From positions 1 to 21,338 of the forward strand of contig JBCDBQ010000042.1 of assembly GCA_039183375.1 (NCBI GenBank): 21,338 nt of DNA, in the 5' to 3' direction. Shown here piece after piece: positions 8,053 to 13,997 of the stretch. The notes under the pieces are model-generated. The model was not told the origin of the DNA and made no database searches. It saw only the letters and a list, made by a program, of their open reading frames with translations. The translations under genes were made by a program, and so were the position numbers. How positions within the stretch are numbered: the first letter of the stretch is position 1; every line of letters starts with the position of its first letter. This DNA comes from Tectiglobus sp039183375 (lineage in GTDB: Bacteria; Pseudomonadota; Alphaproteobacteria; Rhizobiales; Hyphomicrobiaceae).

Positions 8053-9012
8053 TTACTTCATCCAACCTTTTTCTTTGTAGTACTTGGCTGCGCCAGCATG
8101 AAGCGGAGCAGAAAGACTGTCTTTGATCATTTCCTCGGCCTTCAGGTGCTTGAACGCCGGGTGCAGTTTCTTGAAGTTATCGAAGTTTTCGAAGACGCCT
8201 TTGACAACCGTGTAGACAACCTTTTCAGGTACATCTGATGACGTCACGAAAGTCGCGCCAACACCGAAGGTCTTGATGTCTTCTTTGTTGTTATACATGC
8301 CGGCCGGGATGGTTGCGACGCGGTAGTATGGATTGTCAGCGACCAGCTTGTCGATCGCCGGAGCCTGTGCGTTGACCAGCTTGGTCGCACAGCTTGCGAT
8401 TGATTCTTGGGTCAGAGCAGATGGGTGTCCGACCAGCCAGAAATAGGCATCGATCTTGCCATCGCAAACTGCCTTAGCAGTTTCAGAAGACTTCATCTGT
8501 GCAGCAAGCTTCAGGTCGCCGCGCTTCCAGCCCATCGCCTTTTCGATGACCTCATAAGTGCCGAGCGTACCGGAACCCGGGTTCCCGATGTTAACGCGCT
8601 TGCCTTTGAAGTCAGTGATGTTGCCGATGCCAGAATCCTGGCGGGCAATGATTGTAACCGGCTCAGCGTGGACCGAGAATACAGCGCGCAGTTTCTTGAA
8701 TGCGCCCTTATCCTTGAACTTCGATGTACCGTTGTAGGCATGATACTGCCAGTCAGACTGGGCTACACCGAATTCCAGTTCGCCATTGCGAATGGTGTTG
8801 ATGTTGTAGATCGAGCCGCCGGTCGATTCCGCCGAACAGCGAATGCCGTGCTTCTTGCGCTCTCGGTTGACGAGGCGGCAAATGGCGCCGCCTGTTGGAT
8901 AGTAGACACCGGTGACGCCACCTGTACCAATTGAAATGAACTTCTGTTGCGCAACTGCCGGACCAGCTGCACCAACAGCAGCTACCGTAGCAGCAAGCAG
9001 AAACTTCTTCAT
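8053..9012 (-). CDS. TAXI family TRAP transporter solute-binding protein
   Basis: 319 residues with a clear Sec signal peptide: MKK, a hydrophobic core, and a cleavage site after AVA at residue 21, so the mature protein is periplasmic. The first mature segment ISIGTGGVTGVYYPTGGAIC is the hallmark of the TAXI (TRAP-associated extracytoplasmic immunogenic) family. It is followed by STGGSIYNINTIRNGELEFG and, later, VNIGNPGSGTLGTYEVI. TAXI proteins capture dicarboxylates, glutamate-like or other organic acids and pass them to a fused permease. AAGGGAG sits seven bases before the ATG. The gene starts the transporter operon (binding protein, permease, Usp). A separate promoter is likely in the 157 bases upstream, but I could not pick it out clearly. 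The ligand is unknown. Confidence 0.94.
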   Translation of the reverse strand: MKKFLLAATVAAVGAAGPAVAQQKFISIGTGGVTGVYYPTGGAICRLVNRERKKHGIRCSAESTGGSIYNINTIRNGELEFGVAQSDWQYHAYNGTSKFKDKGAFKKLRAVFSVHAEPVTIIARQDSGIGNITDFKGKRVNIGNPGSGTLGTYEVIEKAMGWKRGDLKLAAQMKSSETAKAVCDGKIDAYFWLVGHPSALTQESIASCATKLVNAQAPAIDKLVADNPYYRVATIPAGMYNNKEDIKTFGVGATFVTSSDVPEKVVYTVVKGVFENFDNFKKLHPAFKHLKAEEMIKDSLSAPLHAGAAKYYKEKGWMK

Positions 9013-9140
9013 TCTACGACTCCCTTAATATTCCACCCGGACCAAATTCGGAGTGGGGTAAGACCGGACGACCCTATCACAAACGTGATGCAGGTGCGCA
9101 AGAGGCAAAATGGAGAAGTGCGACAGATTTTTGAATATTC

Positions 9141-9163
9141 CCTCGGCAAAGAGTTGCCTGAGG
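9141..9163 (-). terminator. Hairpin just after the PLP-lyase gene
   Basis: On the plus strand CCTCGGCAA (9141-9149) pairs with TTGCC-T-GAGG (9154-9163), with one bulged T and an AGAG loop. This makes a nine-pair stem that begins seven bases after the lyase stop codon. No U-run follows on the minus strand, only an AU-rich stretch (GAATATTCAAAAAT). It probably marks the end or processing point of the upstream transcript before the TAXI gene. Confidence 0.5.
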
Positions 9164-9169
9164 TCATCG

Positions 9170-10141
9170 TTAACTATGATTCAGCCACAGCTGCATCTGC
9201 TTGTCGGTAAGATTGCTACCGCAGATAACCGTGGCCAGTCTCTTACCTGCGAAGCGCTCGCGATAACGAGCCACGGCGGCAACGCCAATCGCTCCACTCG
9301 GCTCGGCAACAAGGCCCGCGTGGCTGTGGATCAACCGCATGGCTGCGATGATCTCAGCGTCGGTCACGAGCAGGCCATCGTCAACCAACCCCTGCATATC
9401 GTCGAGCGCTTCCTGAACCGGTACGCGGACAGCAATACCGTCGGCGATCGTGTCGATCGTGTCCGTCTCAACGAAGCTATTCGACTTGAGTGACTGGATC
9501 ATCGCCGGCGCGCCCTCAGCCTGCACGGCAATGACTTCCGTTGATGGCGAGCGTGCCTTGATCGCTGTTGCAATACCATTGATCATGGCACCGTTGCCGA
9601 GCGGCACGACGACGGCGTCGAATGGCTGTGCCTGTCCATCGACAAGCTCAAGACCAATCGTGCCAGCACCTTCAGCCGTTTCAACGTCCTTGCTGTCTTC
9701 GATCATCCGAGCACCGCTTTCAGTAGCGACGCGCTTGGCCTCTTGCTTGGCCGTATCGAAATCAGCGCCGTGAAGACGAACTTCGGCACCGAGCTGGCGC
9801 ATGCGCTCGATCTTGAACGGACTGGCAGTCTCAGCGACGTAGACTACCGTGGGAAGACCTCGCTTTGCACCCGAATAGGCAATTGCCTGCCCGAAGTTAC
9901 CCGCGCTTGCACAAATAATCTCACCGGCAAATCCGGCGGCAGCCGCATCTGCAAGCGTTAGATCAGCACCGCGTCCCTTGAAGCAACGGATTGGATTGAG
10001 TGTCTCAATCTTGAGCACGAGATCACTTCCAACAGCGTCACTGAGCGGCGTGAAGGCCATCTGCGGGGAATTGAGGAAGACCGGATCGATTACGGAGCTT
10101 GCGTGCTCGATGCGTTCAATAGTGAGACGTGGCTGGCTCAT
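9170..10141 (-). CDS. PLP-dependent threonine/serine dehydratase-type enzyme
   Basis: 323 residues, fold-type II pyridoxal-phosphate enzyme. Lys55 in CFKGRGA is the Schiff-base lysine. SAGNFGQA is the serine/asparagine cofactor loop, and PLGNGAMINGIA replaces the usual glycine-rich phosphate loop. There is no C-terminal ACT domain, so it resembles catabolic rather than isoleucine-biosynthetic threonine dehydratases. It should remove ammonia from a hydroxyamino acid (threonine, serine or a relative such as hydroxyaspartate) through an enamine intermediate. The start at 10141 is chosen because its ATG overlaps the upstream Mo-enzyme stop (ATGA), a coupling that implies equimolar expression. A start 15 bases further up is possible but less economical. 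The Cys-Phe before the lysine differs from the common SFK form. Confidence 0.88.
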   Translation of the reverse strand: MSQPRLTIERIEHASSVIDPVFLNSPQMAFTPLSDAVGSDLVLKIETLNPIRCFKGRGADLTLADAAAAGFAGEIICASAGNFGQAIAYSGAKRGLPTVVYVAETASPFKIERMRQLGAEVRLHGADFDTAKQEAKRVATESGARMIEDSKDVETAEGAGTIGLELVDGQAQPFDAVVVPLGNGAMINGIATAIKARSPSTEVIAVQAEGAPAMIQSLKSNSFVETDTIDTIADGIAVRVPVQEALDDMQGLVDDGLLVTDAEIIAAMRLIHSHAGLVAEPSGAIGVAAVARYRERFAGKRLATVICGSNLTDKQMQLWLNHS

Positions 10142-12210
10142 GCTTTGGCTATCCAAACGTGGTTGTCGTGAAACGCGGCACCGCCGTAGGGCGCGACCTG
10201 CTCGGCGCTGGTCAGGGTATTGATGCCCTTCTCGTCTGCGAAATGCTGATTGGGCGGGATACTCTCAGTAATGACCACGCCGCGCTGCAGCCCATTAAAG
10301 GCTGTGGCTTCAATCTTGATCTCACCACGCCTATTGCCAAGCCGAACCATGTCACCCGAATTGATGTTGAGCTGGTTCAGATCTTCTGGATGGATGAGCA
10401 CCTTTGGCTGGCCATGGCGTTTCCGGCTGCCAATCGTCTCGTTGAATGATGAATTCAAGTAGTGACGGGCCGGCGAAGTCGCGAGACGAAACGGATGCGC
10501 GTCATCTGCATTCTCGATCACATCCCAATGATCCGGCAACGCGGGAACTGTATCTGAGATCCCCCAATCATGCTTACGCCCGACCGGGACATTCGACCAA
10601 TCAGGTTTGAATCTGAACTTGCCATCTGCATAGGCAAAACCGTTGCTGTAATGAGACGTCTCAAAGTCAGGCTGGCAATCAATCCACTTGTTCTTTTCGA
10701 GATCATCGAGCGTGCCCCAACCTGAGGCCTTGAGGGTTTCGTCGATGAGTTCGCTGGCGCTCATGTTGAAACCAGGATGTTCCGCTCCGACACGCTTGGC
10801 GAGTTCGCAGACGACATCGTGATTGGAGCGACATTCTCCCGGAGGCTCAACCATCTTTGGTCCCAGGATGATGTACTGGTGTCCGCCGCCCTGATAGACG
10901 TCGTCATGCTCAAGGAACATGGTTGCCGGCAACACCACGTCCGCCATGCGTGCGGTCGAAGTCATGACCTGTTCGTGGACGCAAACGAATAAATCGTCGC
11001 GAGCGAAGCCCTTCTTGACGAGCGTCTGATCGGGCGCGACTTCAACTGGATTCTGGTTTTGAACGAACAGCGCCGTGACAGGTGGACCATCACCTAGATC
11101 GTACGGGTCGTTGCAGAGGATCGGGCCAATTCGCGACATATCGAGAGTTCTAACTGAAGGATCCCGCACGTCATTGCCTTCAATCAGAGTCTTGTCCCAG
11201 TGGTAGATGTCGCCATTGTTGTGAAAAGCGCCGCCGCCTTCATGACGCCAGCCGCCTGTGACAGTCGGGATGCACGATGCTGCATGCATATTGTGAGCGC
11301 CATTGCGTTGGCGTGTAAATCCATAGCCGAGCCGAAAATAAGTGCGAGGCGTTTCACCAACGAGTTTGGCGAAGGCTTCAATTTCTTCGATGGTCAGGCC
11401 AGTAATCTCACTGGCCCATGCCGGCGTGCGGCTCTGCAAATGGGCTTCAAACTCACGAGGACAGTCGCTAAACTTCTCAAGATAATCCCAATCTGCATAC
11501 CCATCCCGGAATAGGACGTGCATGACTGCGCAAGCAAGCGCGCCGTCGGTGCCTGGCCGCAGGCAAAGGGCCATATCCGCCTGCTTCATGGTTCCGTTCT
11601 GGTAGATGTCGATGGCTATGATCTTGGCACCGCGTTCTTTGCGAGCCTTGATCGCATGGGTCATGACATTGACCTGGGTGTTCACTGGGTTGGTGCCCCA
11701 GATCACGACGCAGTCAGCCTTGGCCATTTCCCGCGGATCAGGTCCCGCCAGTCGACCCGTACCAGCTGTGAAGCCGGTCCATGCCAGGGTCGTGCAAATC
11801 GACGGATACATGTTGGAATACTTCTTGGCATGGCGCAGACGGTTTATGCCATCGCGCATGACCAATCCCATGGTCCCTGCGAAGTAGAACGGCCAGACCG
11901 CCTCTGGACCATGCTTCTTCTCAGCAGCCAGGAAGCCTTCAGCCGTCAAATCAAGTGCATCATCCCACGAAATGCGTTCAAACTTGCCTGACGGCAAGCG
12001 ACGCAAGGGATGTGTCAGGCGATCGGCGTGATGTATCCTCTCGGCATAACGCGCGACCTTGGCACAGATCACACCATCCGTATAAGAATTGTCCGCTGCT
12101 CCATGAACGCGGCCGATCTTGCCATCTGGCAGGAGCTCAACCTCCAACGCACAGGTCGAAGGGCAATCGTGTGGGCAGGCCGAATAGCCGATTGAAGGCG
12201 TGCCATCCAT
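10138..12210 (-). CDS. Molybdopterin (bis-MGD) oxidoreductase, cytoplasmic, with 4Fe-4S cluster
   Basis: 690 residues of the DMSO-reductase/BisC/formate-dehydrogenase superfamily. The N-terminal cluster site is C12-x3-C16-x3-C20-x28-C49 (CPHDCPSTCAL ... GVICAKV). Later blocks such as VVIWGTNPVNTQVN, LRPGTDGALACAVMH, FVQNQNPVEVAPD and DVVLPATMFLEHDDVYQGGGHQYI are typical of the molybdopterin-binding domains, and a C-terminal molydopterin dinucleotide-binding domain ends the protein. There is no twin-arginine signal, so it stays in the cytoplasm. No separate iron-sulfur or membrane subunit gene is adjacent. I cannot assign the Mo ligand with certainty; ICTTLAWTG at about 138-146 is the candidate zone. 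AGGA lies about nine bases before the ATG. Translational coupling to a PLP lyase suggests both act on one metabolite. Substrate unknown. Confidence 0.9.
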   Translation of the reverse strand: MDGTPSIGYSACPHDCPSTCALEVELLPDGKIGRVHGAADNSYTDGVICAKVARYAERIHHADRLTHPLRRLPSGKFERISWDDALDLTAEGFLAAEKKHGPEAVWPFYFAGTMGLVMRDGINRLRHAKKYSNMYPSICTTLAWTGFTAGTGRLAGPDPREMAKADCVVIWGTNPVNTQVNVMTHAIKARKERGAKIIAIDIYQNGTMKQADMALCLRPGTDGALACAVMHVLFRDGYADWDYLEKFSDCPREFEAHLQSRTPAWASEITGLTIEEIEAFAKLVGETPRTYFRLGYGFTRQRNGAHNMHAASCIPTVTGGWRHEGGGAFHNNGDIYHWDKTLIEGNDVRDPSVRTLDMSRIGPILCNDPYDLGDGPPVTALFVQNQNPVEVAPDQTLVKKGFARDDLFVCVHEQVMTSTARMADVVLPATMFLEHDDVYQGGGHQYIILGPKMVEPPGECRSNHDVVCELAKRVGAEHPGFNMSASELIDETLKASGWGTLDDLEKNKWIDCQPDFETSHYSNGFAYADGKFRFKPDWSNVPVGRKHDWGISDTVPALPDHWDVIENADDAHPFRLATSPARHYLNSSFNETIGSRKRHGQPKVLIHPEDLNQLNINSGDMVRLGNRRGEIKIEATAFNGLQRGVVITESIPPNQHFADEKGINTLTSAEQVAPYGGAAFHDNHVWIAKA

Positions 12211-12281
12211 GGCTCGTTCCTTTCGGGAGAATGTTCGACCAGGAGGCTATCTGACTTCGACGCTGCAATAAAGTGCGGGCC

Positions 12282-12785
12282 TCACTCGGGCATTACAATG
12301 ATGTCGGTATCTTCCGGCTTCGCACCGGCCTGGGTCAGCATTGCGTGAACCTGTCCGCGATGATGGGTTTGATGATTGAAGAAATGCGTCACAAGCAGCC
12401 ATTTCGGCTTTGAGAGTTCCCGACCGGCAGCACCGGAGTACCACGTCAGGTCGTCCTTGAGCCAAGATTGAGAAACACGCTCAGCCCACTCAAGAATGAT
12501 GGCGTCGAACGACCTTCGTTCTTTGAGGAGGTCGTCCCAATTCTCGTAATAGTCTACCGAAGCTTGACCACCCTGGACGCCCGGTGGCGGTGTCCCGTCC
12601 AAGCGGCTCATCCAGGTCTGATCACCCCACAACAGATGATTGAGTGTTCCATGGATTGAACCAAAGAAAGCGCCGCGATTGAGCTTGCGCTCCTCATCGG
12701 ACAAGGACGTGGCAGCACCATAAAGCGAACTGTTCTGCCACTCATTGTACTTCGCCATGAGTTGTACATGGCCAGGCGAAATCAT
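12282..12785 (-). CDS. DinB/YfiT-fold putative metal-dependent protein
   Basis: 167 residues of the DinB-like four-helix family. The metal triad is visible as His50 (GTLNHLLWGD) and His138 with His142 (FNHQTHHRGQVHAML), the classic 'H...H-x3-HRGQ' pattern. The start MISPGHVQLMAKYNEWQN matches the family's first helix (Y-N-x-W-N/A). Relatives include thiol (bacillithiol, mycothiol) transferases, maleylpyruvate isomerase-like enzymes and many uncharacterised proteins. GAGGTGA precedes the ATG. It lies 57 bases after ridA and 71 bases before the Mo enzyme on the same strand, so it may belong to one long transcript from the ndk promoter. Its function is not known. Confidence 0.85.
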   Translation of the reverse strand: MISPGHVQLMAKYNEWQNSSLYGAATSLSDEERKLNRGAFFGSIHGTLNHLLWGDQTWMSRLDGTPPPGVQGGQASVDYYENWDDLLKERRSFDAIILEWAERVSQSWLKDDLTWYSGAAGRELSKPKWLLVTHFFNHQTHHRGQVHAMLTQAGAKPEDTDIIVMPE

Positions 12786-12821
12786 GACATCACCTCATGC
12801 CCGCTATCACTATTAGAGACG

Positions 12822-12842
12822 CCGATGAGATCTGCAGATCGG
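12822..12842 (-). other. Inverted repeat directly after ridA
   Basis: CCGAT (12822-12826) pairs with ATCGG (12838-12842). Inside this lies the perfect 12-base palindrome GATCTGCAGATC (12829-12840), so two alternative foldings are possible. It starts at the base after the ridA stop. No U-run follows. It could be a weak terminator, a processing site or an operator for the dinB gene downstream. Confidence 0.35.
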
Positions 12843-13229
12843 TCAGGCGCTTTGCTTGCGGGCCGTGACCTCAATCTCGATCTTCATTTCCGGCCCCTGA
12901 AGTTCGGCCACGAACATTGTGGCTGCTGGACGGGCTTTGCTGAACGCCTCACTGACAAGCGGCCAACACTTTGGCCATTCGTCACGGCTTTGCAGTATGT
13001 AGTGCACCCGAACAACGTCATCGAAGCTAGAACCGGCTTCCTTGAGGGCTGCCTCGATATTCTTAAGTGTTTGTCTGCACTGCTCTACGACATCGTCAGA
13101 TATCGTCATAGTCGTGTAGTCAAAGCCGGTCGTGCCGGCCACAAACACCCAATCTCCATCAACGACGGCCCGGGAGTAGCCGACCATTTCCTCGAACTTC
13201 GAACCAGAACTGATCAGCTGACGCGCCAT
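12843..13229 (-). CDS. RidA family (YjgF/YER057c/UK114) enamine/imine deaminase-like protein
   Basis: 128 residues, the normal size for this trimeric family. Arg100 in ARPAATMFVAEL and Glu120 in KIEIEVTA correspond to the substrate-binding Arg and the catalytic-pocket Glu of RidA, so activity on enamines/imines is likely. The body (VFVAGTTGFDY, QTLKNIEAALKEAGSSFDDVVRV) also fits. RidA hydrolyses reactive 2-aminoacrylate and related enamines released by PLP-dependent serine/threonine dehydratases. A dehydratase of that kind is encoded about 2.7 kb downstream on the same strand, a context that supports the role. TGAGG precedes the ATG. It follows ndk by 27 bases and is very probably cotranscribed with it. 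Confidence 0.9.
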   Translation of the reverse strand: MARQLISSGSKFEEMVGYSRAVVDGDWVFVAGTTGFDYTTMTISDDVVEQCRQTLKNIEAALKEAGSSFDDVVRVHYILQSRDEWPKCWPLVSEAFSKARPAATMFVAELQGPEMKIEIEVTARKQSA

Positions 13230-13256
13230 GATTGCCTCAAACAGTTTCGAGTATTG

Positions 13257-13679
13257 TTAGCCCACGATTTCGGATGCATCGAAATTCAAAGCAATTTCGC
13301 GGGCGGCGCTTTCCGGCTTGTCCGATCCGTGAACCGAGTTCTCGCCGATCGAATTCGCAAAAGTCTTGCGAATTGTGCCTTCTGGCGCGTCGGCCGGGTT
13401 CGTATCGCCCATAACTTCGCGATACTTCAAAATAGCGCCCTCGCCCTCCAAAACCTGGCAAACAATCGGGCCGGATGTCATGAAATCGACCAGTTCACCG
13501 TAGAAAGGACGTTCCTTGTGCTCTTCGTAGAACTTTTCTGCCTGAGCGCTTGTCCAGCGTACCCGCTTCTGAGCGACAATTCGAAGTCCGGCATCCTCGA
13601 TCATTGCATTGATCTTGCCGGTGAGGTTGCGAGCAGTGGCGTCAGGTTTGATGATAGAGAAAGTGCGCTCAATGGCCAT
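13257..13679 (-). CDS. ndk: Nucleoside diphosphate kinase
   Basis: 140 residues, the standard bacterial length. It transfers the terminal phosphate from ATP to other (d)NDPs through a phosphohistidine. The phosphorylated His117 lies in NSVHGSD, preceded by the conserved IRKTFANSIGEN. The N-terminus MAIERTFSIIKPDA is diagnostic, as are RPFYGELVDFMTSGP and GDTNPADAPEGTIR. The ATG at 13679 is preceded by GGGA at a workable distance and by a promoter about 45 bases upstream (13724-13752). It heads a minus-strand gene run beginning with ridA 27 bases later. Confidence 0.97.
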   Translation of the reverse strand: MAIERTFSIIKPDATARNLTGKINAMIEDAGLRIVAQKRVRWTSAQAEKFYEEHKERPFYGELVDFMTSGPIVCQVLEGEGAILKYREVMGDTNPADAPEGTIRKTFANSIGENSVHGSDKPESAAREIALNFDASEIVG

Positions 13680-13723
13680 TGTGACGATCCCGTCGTTGAA
13701 GTTGGAGTCAAGTGTTTGGGGCG

Positions 13724-13752
13724 CTTATAGCTGCGGCAAGTCATGCCATCAA
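13724..13752 (-). promoter_or_regulatory. Likely sigma70-type promoter of ndk
   Basis: Read on the minus strand, TTGATG (13752-13747) is followed after exactly 17 bases by TATAAG (13729-13724). That is four of six matches to TTGACA and five of six to TATAAT with ideal spacing. The expected transcript start near 13717 leaves a leader of roughly 38 bases before the ndk ATG. Confidence 0.6.
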
Positions 13753-13858
13753 CTCGCGGTCCGAACCTCTGTCTGGGGCCAATCGCCGCCGAGCAGGGAA
13801 TGATCAGTGGGCCACGTCAAAGAAAAGTCTGAGATATCCAGTCATAATGTTGCTTGTC

Positions 13859-13882
13859 CGGCAAATCACTGCTTATTTGCCG
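13859..13882. repeat. 8-bp inverted repeat upstream of the GYF_2 gene
   Basis: CGGCAAAT (13859-13866) and ATTTGCCG (13875-13882) are perfect inverted copies separated by eight bases, so half-site centres are 16 bases apart. A second small repeat, CACAC-CA-GTGTG, follows at 13884-13895. The position, about 115 bases before the likely start, would suit a regulator operator; it lacks a U-tract and has no gene reading into it. Confidence 0.4.
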
Positions 13883-13997
13883 ACACACCAGTGTGGAAGG
13901 CCGGGGTTAGATCTATCGTGGCGTATTTTAAAGTTATGAGAATTCGTCACGGTCTGTGACCCCAACATTAGGTGAAACGTCCTTGGCAGATTCTGAG

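Larger units (their letters stand above)
13680..13997. other. Divergent intergenic region between ndk and the GYF_2 gene
   Basis: About 318 bases with no credible gene. It holds the ndk promoter on the minus strand and an inverted repeat near the plus-strand gene, described separately. I found no clear sigma70 promoter for the plus-strand gene; AT-rich stretches at 13921-13945 are candidates. No tRNA is visible. Confidence 0.5.

Noticed and set aside
13680..13955. Hidden tRNA suggested by GGTCCGAACC near 13767
   Set aside because: No matching acceptor stem, anticodon arm or CCA end could be folded around it.
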